A stretch of 64,000 nt of DNA from Epiperipatus broadwayi (GCA_028023455.1 JAQFVV010012434.1:6724264-6788263), one strand, 5' to 3'; positions 1 to 13,400 are shown, counted from the stretch's first letter. Translations and numbers: made by a program. Notes: generated by a model from the sequence alone, not told the origin.

Positions 1-1037
1 GAAAAAGATACAAATTGTATGTATCGAAAAAAGCTTTTCTATTGAAAATTTGTTTTTTCATGTTTTTTGTTGTATATATAGATATTTTATTATATCTTAT
101 AATAATAAATTTTTATTGTATATGTGTATATATATATTTTATTTTTTTTAATTACTTTTCCAAAACTGAAATCTTATTCCATAATCAAATAAAAATGTTA
201 ATTGCATTGGCAAAAATCTGACCAAAAGTAAAATGTTTGATAATAAATGTTGTAATTAAAATTTTGAATTGATATATGTAATGAGGTGATCTGCATATTC
301 AAGATGTAAGCTAATCATTATATCAAACCCTAAAATGTAGAATTTAATCAGAAAAATAAAAAAGAATGTTATAATCTAAATGATAAGGTAAATTAAAAGG
401 ATTGGCTGATTCATACTTCTCAGAGGGGTACCTAAATTAGTTCTTGTGAGTGATATGATAGGTTTTATTCAGTGCTGTGGGATTCATTCTTTTTTTGGCA
501 GTCATTCTGGGCAAGCCATTCACAACTTTGGCTCCAGAATTTTCCAATCATCCAGCCATTTAAAGATTCATATATGGATTAGACTATTATTAATAGTCTT
601 AAGAAGAAATCATTTATACAGTTCTTTTAAGAACTCTTGTCTTCTTGTGGATACAAGTAACCATTTGAGACAGGAGATTATAATATACAAAAAAGATATG
701 AAGCAATCTACTAAAGATTCCAGTAAAATGACTGTGGGGAAGACATCTAGCCAGTGCACTGCCCTTTCTCTGTCCCAGTCACCAAGATGTGATCACACCA
801 ATGATGACAAAGCCACCTTGCCTATGTCTAAATAAAATGAAATCCTCACTGCACAGATAGTTGAATTGAAACCCACTCAAATCCCAGTCAGGAGAAAATG
901 AAGATGCCTACATAAGTTTCTTTTAAACATATTTGTTAATATTGAATTAATTAATTCTGACATTTCTGATAATTAGAAATATATCATTTTATTATTATTA
1001 TTATTAATCATTTAAAAAAAAAGAGAGAGTTGTCTCT

Positions 1038-1039
<2 letters not shown>
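1..1039. other. AT-rich non-coding DNA, origin unknown
   Basis: This is AT-rich sequence with a less AT-rich block at about 440-900. That block holds a plus-strand open frame of 129 codons (446-835). It has no recognisable domain, the reverse strand of the same block is also partly open, and the residue composition is not persuasive. It may be a fragment of an old repeat. No host gene can be supported here. Confidence 0.4.

Positions 1040-1040
<1 letters not shown>

Positions 1041-1091
<51 letters not shown>
1041..1091. repeat. (TA)n microsatellite
   Basis: An uninterrupted AT dinucleotide run of about 50 bases follows a short GAGAGAG/CTCTC inverted motif. It lies about 170 bases outside the left end of the LTR element. 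Confidence 0.9.
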
Positions 1092-1092
<1 letters not shown>

Positions 1093-1257
1093 AATTTACA
1101 GTTATTACAGGCATAGTGATACAGCTTTTACTCAAATCTTTTAATTCATTTTTCTATTTCAAATTCTAGTGTTTCCAGCAAAGGTTGCAATTAGTTTTTT
1201 TTATTGCTGCTTGTTTTTCTTCTTGTTGAAAATTATCATACATAAATATATATGTGT

Positions 1258-1261
1258 ATAT
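1258..1261. other. Left target-site duplication ATAT
   Basis: These four bases immediately before the TGAAG start of the 5' LTR match the four bases immediately after the 3' LTR (17639-17642). The length fits Ty3/gypsy integration. In such AT-rich DNA the match could be chance. Confidence 0.5.
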
Positions 1262-4164
1262 TGAAGCAGTCGATCTGATGCTCAGATCAAGCTTCACAGC
1301 CCACTTACAGTCTCCTACCACCAAACCATGTTTAAACCCCATCCTTACATGTGTATACATATTTACCAATACATATTTTCCCTCTGATTAACCATTTAAA
1401 ATAACTGACATAGATATATATATCTTAATGCAAAAAAGTTTAATAAATAAATATTTAATGTTATTTTAATGTGTATGCATACGTAATGGATATATATATA
1501 TAAAGTTATATTATTAATGTATATTGAAAATTTATATAATGTAAGTTTATTATTTAATTTTGGTGGTCAGAAAATGATGCAATTGTTTTAAGAAGTTTCT
1601 TGAACACAACTAAAAACAAACAGAAAAAAACATTAGTCAGAATTAAAAGGTTACAATTTGTAATAGTAAAGTAAAAATCCATTAGTGGAAATTTTACCCA
1701 CTCCAACTTGTTTAAAATTATAAGACTATTTAAAACAATCGTTTGAGAGACTTGTAACAGAATTGCATTGTTTCCAAAAACTTACTAAACAAAAGAGATA
1801 TCCGGTCAGCAGATTTGAGCTCTGCTAAGTGCTTAAATTGCCTCGAGTCCAGAAGCTAAGTGCTTAACTACATCATCAGAAAAAAATATAGATACTGCTG
1901 GATTTGAATCCAAAAAAAGAGGAGACAACCATAAAAAACCATGGTAAACCAAATCCACCCTGGTTTAAATTCTAATTCAATGTGCAGTGAGTAGGGGAAA
2001 TTTCACCTTCCCCTCTGTTCCAACATGCTCGTTCCCATGATAAAAGCTATGGATGCAGTACCTATGAACTTTCCAATGATTACAGATTAAATAAAAAAAT
2101 GCTAACTGTTGTGTCTGATTCCAAACCTAGATCTAGTATGATAACTCAGATGAACATTAGAAGCATCAAGGACTGCCACTATCTATCAAAAGGTAAAAGA
2201 ACTATAGCCACTATATGACTCTGTTAACCTGAGCCTTCTATAATCATAATTATCCTGATGCTCTACTATATAATCTCATGTAAAATATTTGTTATTATGT
2301 ATTTCTAATTAATTATAACTCTATATAAATTAACTTCCACTATCATTGAGCCTCTTTTTAATATATTATTCTTTTATTTTTCATGTGGCAATAATCTTTT
2401 ATTTTATTATTATATATTTGTGTTTTAAATATGCCAATAACATCTCAAACTTGCTAGCATGTAATAGATTTATTTTCTTCCCACTACTTACAGGATGATT
2501 AAACTTAGCTTAATTAAAAACAAGTTTTATATGACTTATGCAGATGCTCATGAGTTTGGGCAAACAAAGTCATTATCTTATAATGTTGTTGTAGGGAAAC
2601 AGATCAACATCTGTTCTTCTAAAAATGTTTTTTTCTCTTTTAAATAATAATATGCTAATCATAAATGTAAATGTATTCTATAAGTAAAATTCACTCATTA
2701 TCCAAGTCATTATCACCACCCCATTTGTTTCTCTGTGAACATATTTATTTTAATAATGGCATTTATTAACCGAAATTTGTTTTTATTAAATGGTGTGAGA
2801 AATTATCAATAAAGTCAAGTAAAGGGAAAAAGGGAATCTTTATATCTTAAGAATTATACAATTTAACTAATTTAAATAATCCATGTGTGTCAGGATGTTC
2901 CACAATATATGGGCATTAATTAATTAAAATGTCTTTAAAGCTATATTTTGTTATTCCAAGCATTGCATGCACATAGGCACTCTCATTCTTATATTATATA
3001 TATTCATGCTTTTATCCAGAGGTGTCGCAAAGTCAAACCCCTTTATTTATTTCAAAGTCCAAGAACAAGGCTCTTAAGCCCCCTGGGGACTTACTTGGTT
3101 GTATTGCATGCTTTATATGAGGATTACTCTGGAAAATCCAGCCCAATAAATGCATAGCCAACCGCTCTTCATTCATGAACTGATCCAGCCAACATCTGCA
3201 GAGATAAAGCACCTGCTAAGATCCATGAATGCTGCCATGCACGCACTGACTTTATATTTTTAATAAACCCATGAATATCCATAAGCCATAATGCTGTGAT
3301 TTTGCTAAACAAATCTATTTCCACTATTTTAAAATGTGCATCTTTGTGATGACATTATTATAAATATATTCACCAGCTATCCCACACACATTTGTCACTC
3401 CATAAACCGAATATTAATAAATATATTTTGGATAAATGTAATGCCTTGTCTCAAAGTGATCATTATACTATAACTCGGCTAAATGCTTGTTGTTTTTCCT
3501 TCTGGGAAAGTGTGATATATTACAAGTATATTCCCTAACTAGCGCTAAGTCATTTATCCATTGTTATTGTATACATTATTGGTATAGCCACTACCATAAA
3601 ACAATGTAATCTATAAAATCTAATTCCATAATTTATGAATAAAATGTAATGTGACATCTCTATGACCAACTGTCATATAATATTTCCGAGGCCAATGATT
3701 AATAAATAATAACACACATTTATTTATGTTTCACTATAGTAATAAATCTTGAATATATATATATTATACATCTCAGAATCATTGTGTTTTCTTTTAGTTA
3801 AATTAACATTTTGTTTAATAATTTATGTTCATACCGACCAGATGACCTCCCGCTAATAAATTATTAATATGAAAGGTCACATTCTTTAATTGCTTTCAAA
3901 TTATAGTTCCTGCTAAGTTATTCAATCATTAAACTTAAATTAGAGTCTTTTTGTATCTCCGATGTGCGATGCCGGCAGAGAGAATTAAAATTAGATCAAT
4001 ATCATCAAGATTGTTGCTAATAAGTTGGTAGATCTGGAAAATAAGCAAATAGAAAAGAGTTCATGAGTGTTCCTGACTTATGTATCTTGTGCATGATTGG
4101 ACTGTAGATACTTTTTCTTAGATTCTAGATCTTATTATGTGAACAGACAAAACTGACCGGTATA
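1262..4164 (+). repeat. 5' LTR (about 2.9 kb)
   Basis: This is a direct repeat of 13106-17638 over its whole length, except for a 1.5-kb block that this copy lacks near 1490-1505. It begins TGAAGCAGTC and ends CCGGTATA, so the final CA has become TA. AATAAA motifs lie near 3147 and 3262. It contains small open frames, such as 2948-3157, that are not conserved as protein in the other LTR, so they are probably not genes. The stretch 1800-1905 has tRNA-like pieces (GGATTTGAATCC near 1889) and may be an old SINE captured by the element. Confidence 0.85.
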
Positions 4165-7100
4165 GGTTTTTTTCTCCGGCTATGGATGCCCAGTCATGGG
4201 GCTATTAATCACTGTTACACCTGTAGAACCATGAATAATAGATTTTAATATATGTATAATATTTTTTTTCAAATAATAATAATGAATATATGTGTAAAAA
4301 TTTTTTTTTCCCCTTGGTTTGTACACCCAGCTTAGATTTTTGTAACATATTATTATACACTCTGTGCAAGTCATTATTAGTATATACATATAAAATTTTT
4401 TCCCCAGTAATAATGTTGAGCATATATATATGAGTATATTTTCCTATGAATGATGTTTTATATATAGTACCATTTTGTTTCCATAAATAATGTTTCAAAT
4501 ACATGTATAATTTTTTTGAGTCTGTAAAAGAAGTAAAATAGTGAGAGCTTTTAAAATGCTTTCACTTTTATAATATTATAAAAAGAAGTGTGTGTTTCAA
4601 ACCATGAAATGCAGAATATTTTTTTCAATAAATAATGTTCAAATATACATATATAACTGTCTCAGGATGATGAAAGAAATAAAGTAGTGGCTGCCTTTGA
4701 ATAGTTTCACTCCCACATATATATAATGTGCCATTACAATTTAGTCATTAGCTAAATTTGTAGTAATGGGCATGAAAGAAAATGAACAAAAATCATCCTC
4801 ACAATTTTATATAGGAAAGGAAGCTGTAGGGTACTCAAGTTTAAACCCTACAGGGTCAAGTTCTATAAAAGCTTGAGACAGAAAGAGAGTGGGGCAACAG
4901 TTATGTTCTTTATTTGTTTGTGTGTTGATAAAAAAAAACTCAAAAAGAATAGTATAGGTTAATTATTGAATAATAAATTTTTTTTGTTAAAAAAGTAAAG
5001 TAATAACACATATATAGGCAGTGTGTGTGTAAGCTGTTTAATTATCATTGTATATTTCAAATATTAAACTCTCTTCAAAGCTAACCTACATTTGCTAAAT
5101 TCTAATATATTATTTTATCTGTCTATTTTTGTTTTTCTATGATTATAGTTTGGGGTTTAAAAGTTGTAGTTTGAAAGTTAAGAATTTAATTTTTGATATT
5201 AAAATTATAATTTCTAGAAAGCATTTAGATTATTTCATAGGCCCATTTTATAAATGATAGAATGTGTGTGTACATTGCACAAATAAATTACATTTACACA
5301 TATTAAAAATGTTGGAGAAAAAGAAAAACAATTCTGTTAGATTTTTTTTTTACTCAAAGGTGTTGTTATAAAGGTTTCTTGTTTGTATCTGTATTTCTCA
5401 AGACTCAAAAATCCAGCTGGAAATCTTCAAAGAGAAAAGATTGAATATTATAATAGTGCAATTTTTAACAGCCAAGTGAGACAAGAAAAGCTTGGGATAA
5501 TTTTACTTGAAAAATAAATTAAGCTTTCCAAAAATCATGTAAATGCAAGTTTCTTATATTGTTTGTTACTATCACTTTATCTAAAAAAAATAAAGTATAA
5601 ATACTTGCCTGGGAAAAATCAGAGGAGAGATTTTTTTAAAATATTGAAACTAAGGCAGACAAGCATTTTAATTCGGCTAGATATCAATTTAAAACCTTTT
5701 TTTTAATATCAAATTTTTGAATATTGAAAATATAAGAATGGAGGGCTAGGAAAAATATAGATCTCATCTGGAAGAAATTCCCTGATTTATCATCATCCAG
5801 CATATCATATAAAAAAAATGTCTTGTCTGAAATTAATACACCGGATGACTGATTAAAAAGAAAAATTCAATATTTTAAGCAAAAGAAACCTTCACCTGCA
5901 TTTGAAAGCTGAAGAAAAATGATTAATCAACTGATAAGTATTAAATCATCTAGTACAAATTAAATCATTTAGTACAATTAGTCCAGTGACTGAATTTAAA
6001 CCCAGTAAGGAAAAATTGCAAATGAGAGAACTGATATACTCTAATGGAAGAATTATGCTTAACAAGGAAGAGAGGAAGAGTTCCAGTGGCAAATAATATC
6101 ACCATTAAATAATTAATACAAGCCTCAAGAAAAGGAAACCATGATTGCTGCAAAAGTATGAACATTAAACAAGTTAAGTTTGAACCCATGGGACTGGTAA
6201 TATGAATTTTCATTATCTATTTTCTTTTATGATTTTAAAGACTATTTGTAACATTTTAGAGATGAAGTTCTCTATTTTTTTCTTAGAACTTCAAAACAAT
6301 CATAATCGATTGAAACCAAAATTTTTTTTAATAAGAATAGTTATAACCTTGAGTAATAATTTTATGTATATGCAGCTTATTAATGAAGTATTTTCTAAAG
6401 GGTATTATTGTATACTAATCTAAAATTATGAAATGTTAGTTAAAATGTAAAATATATTTTTTTGTATTATTGTTTTGTTTTTAAATAATGTTTTGGTTAT
6501 TATGGGATTAACACACCTACACAGTGATATATTAAATTGTTACATGGACATAATTGCATATGATTAGAAAAATCATAGACATATATAGTGTTAAAAATAT
6601 TAGGTGATTTTTGTTTTGATTTAAAAAATAGTGATCTCCAAGCTTAGCGGGAAGGGGGAAGAAATAGTTTAAAAACTTGTTTCTGGAAATCTCTCAATTT
6701 CACTAACATTTTTCTATTTCATCATTCTACTTTACATGTTAGATTATAAAATTATGTGTGTAAACAAGAAAAAAAAAGTTTTTATTTTTTTTAAGAAATA
6801 TTTTCTTGTGAATTGAAAACTTAGCAGACTTAGTATTTTATTTTATGTATATATCTTTGATAGTAAAGGAGTAAGAATGCAAAATTAATCTTATGATTGC
6901 CAAATAATCAATTATTCTTATCATTATTATTCATATAAATTCTTAGTTTTATCTTTGAATTGTTTGCATATGTTCGTAATAAATTAATAAATGTTATTGT
7001 TTTATTAAACGAGGCATATATAGTTAATTGAGAGTAATCTTTATTAGTTGGGATCATTCATCTTCAATGGTTAATAATAATTATTTAAGATTTAATTAAA

Positions 7101-8750
7101 TATACCAAGATTAAGCAATAGTTATGAATTTCTTTATAAAAATTAAGCTGTATGATTAGGCTTAGTCCTAAAGCTGTGGATGGAACTATTATTATCATTA
7201 TTGTCATCAGCATCACATTTAAATGAATGAGCTAGATAAATGTTTAAAGGCCATAAATAAATATTGATTTCATGGCATTTAGTTGACATTTGGGAAAAAG
7301 TGTAATAACCACCATTCCATCATCTATATCGTGCCAGGATGAGTGAATTGGCATCCTAAATTAATAGTATAATCTGAGCTAGTAAAACATAAAGATATTG
7401 AAACACATTTATTATGTTAAGATCTTTAGTTTAAGGATGTTTATGTTTATCTAAATGTGAGTGCATACAATGATATGGGTCTAAAAGTAAAATCTTCCAT
7501 TTTTGTTAGAAATAAAGTACCAGAAAAGAATTCAAACTTGGGACATGTGAAAAGGTTATAAGATATAACTGTGTCTAGGTTCAGATAATCTAGTGGCGCC
7601 CTGCTAGACCATATTCACTTGTTATTTACTTAAATATGTACTTGACATCAAACCAAAAGATGAAAGTGGATAAACTCTACTGTCTGTATACCTGAGAAGA
7701 TATTTTATTGAGGTACCAGTGTACTCACCCACTTGATGTTATTTCCTGAGTTATAATAGTTTGTTCTTAATAACTTGTTTATAGTTTCTACTTGTTTATT
7801 GATGATACAAGGCCTACCTAACTAGGATTTGAAATAGGCCATACACCTGAAATGACTAGTCTCCAAGCATTATTGTTTCTAATTATTGATATTATGATAT
7901 CTTTAAAAATCTTAGGTAGAAACTGATGAATTTAAGCCACCAAAATTTTATCTATAATTAATATTTACTTGAGTATTGAAAGCATTAATTTTCCATGACT
8001 ATTTACAACTTATATGAGTCCCCTTAATATGATTGATAACTCAGTCTGATCTTTTGTTTAATATCTTTTGCTCAGCAAGTTGCATATTTCAATTCTTTTC
8101 TCTTTGATATAAAATTTAAGTTATCATTTTTCATTTATTAAGTGATAATATTTGGATTTTTGATCTCTTATATAATATAGCTACTACTCAGGTAAAAATA
8201 TTTATAATAGTAATATTTGATATTTTAATATATTTGCATCTTTCTATCACATTAATTTTAGTTACAATAAATACATGCTGAAATTAATGACTATTTTTTT
8301 TCCTAGTGTTATTATTATAAATCTGTGGCTGCACAACCATTATAAATAAATATATATATTTTATAAAGGTGTATAATCTAGTAATAGCAGATCATCTGGT
8401 CAGATAATATAACCTTTCCTTTTTGGCTGATGCCCGGTAGTAATACCAATATAAGTTTTGACAATAGGTGGTAGAGTTAATAAAATAAGGGAAAATTTTA
8501 TAAAAAAATGATTCACAAGTTAACAAGTTATATAGAGTTTTTTTGTCCTTCTAAAAACATGTGTACTGCTAATAAATTTTAATTCAATAAATGTCATTGC
8601 TAATAAATGATTTGTTAAGATGTTTCAGGTGCTGAAGAACAACCAAAATAAAAGAAGCAGAAGAACAAAAGAAAGAGAGGTATATAAAAAATGCTAGAGC
8701 TAGAAATTCATATCGAAAATAGAAGTAAGTCAGGCAGGATAGCGATTGTC
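4165..8750 (+). other. Long leader of the LTR element, no recognisable gene
   Basis: About 4.6 kb separates the 5' LTR from the first gag-like sequence. The first part (about 4230-4750) holds imperfect tandem motifs built around ATAAATAATGTT and runs of T. The remainder is AT-rich with only short open frames, for example 5965-6213 on the minus strand, none recognisable. No good primer binding site is seen at 4165. It may include later insertions whose edges I cannot see. Confidence 0.5.
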
Positions 8751-8869
8751 ATATAAAAAGGTATAAATTCAGTACAGGAGTGGGAGATGAGAATAAGGGG
8801 AACAGTGTTGAGAATGGGGGGTGTCAATCCATAGAAGAAAAAGTAACATAATCAGTCATTTTTTTGGTT

Positions 8870-9565
8870 ACCCGAGTAATAGTCACACTAAATAACACTA
8901 AAGGATCTTCAAATATGACCCACTTTATACGGATATGAAAATTCCATGGAGAACCAGGTGAAGGTCCCCATGGGCACTTAGAAAATTTAGCAGTTTTTTT
9001 CTGTCAACCAGCAAGTAATGCTGAGCAAGTGATGATTGCAAGTCACTACCTAGAGAAGACCACCAAAAGACTGGTGGTGGTTAATTAAAGGAAAACCAAA
9101 ATCATTTAAAGAGTATGAAGAAGCAATCCTGAGGCAATTTTGGAGCAAAGAGCATCAAACAGGAATTCTACAGGCAATAAGAAGTGAACAATATGAGAAA
9201 AATCAGTGAGACATACACCCAGTTTTTCGTATGGCAAGTGGGCTGCCTAAGTACTCTAACAGCATTCAGATATTCTGATAAACAGATCATTAGAATAATT
9301 CGACACAAATTTAATCAGTTGGTTGCAAGAAATGATCTTGATAAGCTGCATCACTGACATAGAGAAAATGGCCAAATTCATTATATCTGTGGAACATAGC
9401 CACCATCATATCAATGGAGGCCAGATGAGCAATGATGGAACTGTCCAACAAAGCAAAGAACACAGTGCATGCAAAAAAATAACCAGAGCACATGAGACAC
9501 AGCCCACAAAACACTACCCAGAAGAAAAAACAAATAAATTATGGCAATACCATGATCATCCATGA
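8870..9565 (+). pseudogene. gag (capsid) remnant of the LTR element
   Basis: The gag of a Ty3/gypsy element encodes the structural capsid of its virus-like particle. Here it is readable only in pieces. One frame at about 9093-9206 reads KPKSFKEYEEAILRQFW and goes on to an IL.AI...QYEKN segment, which resembles the capsid core of such elements (aromatic FW, then IL-x2-I). It then hits a TGA. A second frame at 9194-9347 continues with the similar helical pattern TAFRYSDKQIIRIIRHKF. No intact zinc knuckle is visible. Multiple stops and at least one frame change show it is non-functional. It lies directly upstream of the protease remnant. Confidence 0.6.
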
Positions 9566-9599
9566 ACCAGAAAGTATGAGTGATAAAGTGACTGCCAGT

Positions 9600-9935
9600 A
9601 TATCACCAGTCATAAATATTAGGAGGAGACTGGTTGACACAGGCCCTACTGGATTCTGGTAACCAAGTCTCAATCATTGCAAAATCATGGATACAATAAT
9701 TTCAGGAACAGGGAGGGATGTATGAGCAATTACCAACCCATCCAATACCTATGGTGTTAGCCAATGGAAAGAAAACAATGAGTGACAATTATCAGGTCTG
9801 AATGGAGATAAAATTTGTCCACAAATTTATTGGCCACACCTTCTTAGGCATCCCTGGTTTAATATACGACATAGTATTTGGGTCTGACTTCTTAACCTAG
9901 CACCACAGAGTCATAGATTATCCCAGAATATGCCA
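9600..9935 (+). pseudogene. Retropepsin (protease) remnant
   Basis: The aspartic protease that processes Gag-Pol sits between gag and RT, as expected. At 9643 one frame reads ALLDSGNQVSIIAKSW, which contains the retropepsin active-site triad as D-S-G in the ALLDSG context. A later GIPGLIYDIVFGSDFL segment (near 9847-9894) matches the conserved hydrophobic loop before the second half of the fold. Stop codons interrupt the frame between and after these motifs, so no active enzyme is made. Confidence 0.65.
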
Positions 9936-9943
9936 GATCCAAG

Positions 9944-10930
9944 ATGAGCAAGTTGAATTTGAGACTTCAGGAACTCCAACGGCAGAGGCCAGCAACTGCT
10001 TTATTCAACTGGAAGATCTGGCAACCATCACTACAAAGATTTAGGAGGCTGAACTGTCAAAAGCAACAGATAAATTCTGTGTTAAAAAAATTTTGGAAGA
10101 TCATGTGCAAGTGTTTTCCAATACCCCTGGCAAAATCTGTGGATACACCCATAGAATAAGAGTCTGGGAGGAATCATACAACCAGTCAAAGACATACCCA
10201 ATCCCCTTTCAATATAGAGAAGAGGTGGAAAAACAGATCCGTCACATGATGGAGTGGGACATCATTGAACGATGCCCATCTCCATACAGTAATCCATTGG
10301 TTGTTGTAAAAAGGAAAAATGGGAGTCTGCACTTAAGCCTCGATGCCCATCACTTAAATAACATGACAATCCCTGAACGAAATGTGCTGCCTCCAATCCA
10401 AGTTGTATTTGTGGAACTAGCAGTGAAAAACTACTTTTCTACATTAGATCTTACTGCCAGCTATTGGAAAATCGCTTTGGACCCCCATGATCAAAAGTAT
10501 ATGGCTTTCTGATATCAGGGACACACCAATGTATTTAAAACAGTCCCATTTGGGTTAATCAATAGTGTGGTGGGACTGATGCGATGTCTGAAGTGGGTAC
10601 TTTCAGATACAACAACATATGGTGTGTTATGTTGATGACATTGTAATCATGTCCCAAAGCTTTGACAAACACATGAAGTATCTGGCTATGATTTCCAAGA
10701 ATGCATTAGGGAATACATCACAATTAATATAATGAAAAGATAATTCACTATGACTGAAATATCCTTCTTGGGACACATCATCAGCCAGCAAGGGATCAAT
10801 GTACACCCTAAAAAGTAGAGGCTATTGAGAGGTTTCCCATGCCCACTTTCCAGAAACAAGTCAGATCCTTCCTGGGTCTCTGCAACTTCTACCACCAGTT
10901 CTACTCCAATTTTGCCCAGGAAACACACCA
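9944..10930 (+). pseudogene. Reverse transcriptase domain remnant
   Basis: This domain would copy element RNA into DNA. The frame at 10093-10512 contains MEWDIIERCPSPYSNPLVVV and VKRKNGSLHLSLDAHHLNN, the fingers region of Ty3/gypsy RT, followed by YFSTLDLTASYWKIALD with the first catalytic aspartate. After a TGA at 10510 the same domain continues past VPFGLIN to YVDDIVIMS at 10628, the catalytic YVDD box. FLGHIISQQGINVHP near 10768 marks the connection region. Several stops and frame changes separate the blocks, so it is a pseudogene. All catalytic aspartates are still visible. Confidence 0.85.
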
Positions 10931-11029
10931 CTTAACTAACCTATTATGTAAAGATAGAAAATGGGAATGGACAGACAAACATAAACAAGAAATGGAAAAC
11001 AAAATATAAATTTCTTCAGACTGTAATGC

Positions 11030-11589
11030 TCCATCATCCAGATTTTAATCGCCCATTCTATGTCCAGATCGATAGCAGTAAAAGGGGTTTGGGGGCAGTA
11101 TTATTCCAAATTGGACTAGCTGGTGAACACCAGGTGCTGTACTTTCACAGTTGAACCTTGAAAAGTACAGAAATTAATTACACCACCACAGAGCAAGAAA
11201 CCCTCGTGATTGTCTGGGCATGCCAGAAATTTAAGCAATTTCTTCTTGGATCCAAGGTTATCATTATTACAGATCACTGCTGCCTCAAGTTCCTAAACAA
11301 AAACTTCTTAAACAATGATTGGCTAATCCGATGGAGCCTTACTTTGCTGAAATTCCAATGCAAGGTCATTTACTGTCCAGGCCTAGAGAACATTGTAGCT
11401 GATGTTTTGAGCTGGCATCCCATATCCATAATTACCCAGAACCATGAGGTTGCTGATCATCCAGTAGAAGTCATGATAGCAAACCAAGAAACAGCCCTTG
11501 AATCAGAGTTGAAAAACTTATGCTATTGGCAGGATTTAGAGTCCCAATATAAGTCAATTATTCAATGGATCCAAGAACCAAAGAGTTGA
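11030..11589 (+). pseudogene. RNase H domain remnant
   Basis: This domain degrades the RNA strand of the RNA/DNA hybrid. FYVQIDSSKRGLGAVLFQ near 11058 carries the first catalytic aspartate. INYTTTEQETLVIVWACQKF near 11173 carries the glutamate. IITDHCCLKFL near 11264 carries the next aspartate, and NIVADVLSWHP near 11391 the last. The second half is open over 11158-11589. One stop near 11153 breaks the join to the upstream part. The domain order immediately after RT fits Ty3/gypsy. Confidence 0.8.
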
Positions 11590-11689
11590 TTAAAAATAAA
11601 TCTAAATGGCATGACCAGTACAGACTGAAAGATGGGATCCTCCAAGTAAGAACTAATTGCAATGGGGATCCATGGAAGATATTAATGCC

Positions 11690-12650
11690 ATGTCAGTTAA
11701 GGACTCAATTAATCTCATGTGCATGAAACTATGGGCCCTGGAAAACAGGAATCCATGAGGCATCAATTCTACTGGCCTGGCATGTATGCCCAGAACCTGA
11801 CTACTTTAAGGAAATGCATCATTTGTGCCTAATGCAAACCCCTGAATCAATCCTATGCTGGTAAAATGAAGCATATTTTAACTACTGGTCCCAATAAATT
11901 ATTATCCACCAACCACTACAGTCCACTACCAAGGTTCTGAAATTTCCAGTACCTGTTGGTGACCTATGATATATTTTCAAAGTATATCTGGGCATATAGG
12001 ATACAGACAGCCAACTCTAAAGGGGTAATCTGAGCACTCCAAAACCAACAGTTCCCTGAAGTTGGAAACCTGGAAATGATACTATCCGGCCATGGGTCAG
12101 CCTTCACTTCCAAAGAATGGAAACAGTGGCTAACAAAACAGGGCATCAGTCACCAACTTAGCTCCATCCGTAACCCACAATCTAGCCTCTGTGAGCAGGT
12201 CATGCATGAGATTAAGATTGTTTCACACTCATCTTGTGACCAACCATAGGGGATGGGTAAATAATACTGAGGGGATCATCAATTGTATTAACCACACTGT
12301 CAATGAATCAACAAACTTTGTCCCTCAACATCTTCATTACAGGAAGCCTTGCCCACAACTATTTAAGACTCCTTTACCTGAGAATGAATCCACATCAATC
12401 CAAGCCAAGACCAAAGAGATGCCCAGGTATGTTTGGCTCACATGGCTGAATGACGTATACAGAGGGGATGCCCACCTTACCATAGCTTCCAAGGAGATAA
12501 GACATCAGTATGGGCTTAAAGAACCAGCAATACTACAAAAAAACAAATTTTGAAAATTTTTTCCCTTGTACAAAGGACCATTTCAGATCAAAAGAAAATA
12601 TGGAAAAATGCTTTCCTTCTAGAAGGAGAAAATGGTCTTAAGGGGAATAC
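11690..12650 (+). pseudogene. Integrase remnant
   Basis: The integrase would insert element DNA into the host genome. A degraded zinc-binding segment (CIICA.CKPLNQ near 11820) precedes the catalytic core. The core shows VTYDIFSKYIWAYRI near 11958 (first Asp) and ILSGHGSAFTSKEWK near 12081, where the usual second catalytic Asp of the S-D-x-G-x-x-F motif reads G-H-G, so the site is lost. NPQSSLCEQVMHEI near 12175 preserves the final Glu. The downstream open frame 12191-12553 is out of frame with the core. No chromodomain is recognisable. Coding traces fade by about 12.7 kb. Confidence 0.75.
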
Positions 12651-12659
12651 AACACAAGG

Positions 12660-13098
12660 CACTGAAAGCCATATGAATCCCTAGATCGAGGGAAGAATTA
12701 AATCAAGATTGAAAAGCTGGATGTACAGTGCATACGTAGACAAATCAATGGACTGACTAAGCGACAAAAGATTTTGGACCTCACTTGTAAGAGAAAGAAG
12801 GAATGTTTTTATATAGATGTAGTTTAGTAATAGTAGATGATTATAGTATAAAGATATCTATTAAACTAAATTTTTTTTTCAGTAATATCGTAGACATTTC
12901 AGGTTGTTCTTGCAAAATATTGACAGGATAAATTAGATAAGTTTAAAAAGGAAGGAAATTTAGTAAAGGCTCAGTCAGGTAAAAAGAAATTTTTCATGAA
13001 ACACATCAAGAATTCACAAAGGTTGTTCTTTAGTTACCGAGACCTTAAGTAAAAGACTTTTTTTTAAAACATTTTTTGTTTTTGTTCCGTATAAGTTT
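12660..13098 (+). other. 3' untranslated part of the LTR element
   Basis: This AT-rich sequence between the integrase remnant and the polypurine tract has no gene that I can recognise. Confidence 0.5.
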
Positions 13099-13105
13099 GG
13101 GGAAA
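13099..13105 (+). other. Polypurine tract GGGGAAA
   Basis: This purine run directly abuts the TG of the 3' LTR. It is where plus-strand DNA synthesis is primed in LTR elements. Its exact position supports the LTR boundary at 13106. Confidence 0.7.
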
Positions 13106-13331
13106 TGAAGAAGTCAATCTGATGCTCAGATCAAGCTTCACAGCCCACTTACAATCTCATACCACCAAACCATGTTTAAATCCCCATCCTTATGTGCATA
13201 TACATATTTACTAGTACATATTTTCCCTCTGATTAACCATTTAAAATAACTGATGTAGATATATATATCTTAATGCAAAGAAGTTTAATAAATAAATATT
13301 TAATGTTATTTTAATGTGTATGCATGCATAA

Positions 13332-13332
13332 T

Positions 13333-13400
<68 letters not shown>
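13332..13400. repeat. (TA)n microsatellite at the edge of the 3'-LTR-only block
   Basis: A long TA run stands where the 5' LTR has only a short one (near 1492-1503). It marks the left edge of the length difference between the two LTRs. Confidence 0.85.

Noticed and set aside
446-835. 129-codon plus-strand ORF
   Set aside because: No domain, odd composition, and the other strand is also partly open. Likely chance or an old repeat.
2948-3157. LTR ORF, also seen at 16369-16653
   Set aside because: The two LTR versions differ by substitutions and indels without sign of protein conservation.
4165-4205. Primer binding site after the 5' LTR
   Set aside because: No TGG-led tRNA complement starts at the LTR edge. 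TGGATGCCCAG at 4183 is too far away and is not convincing.
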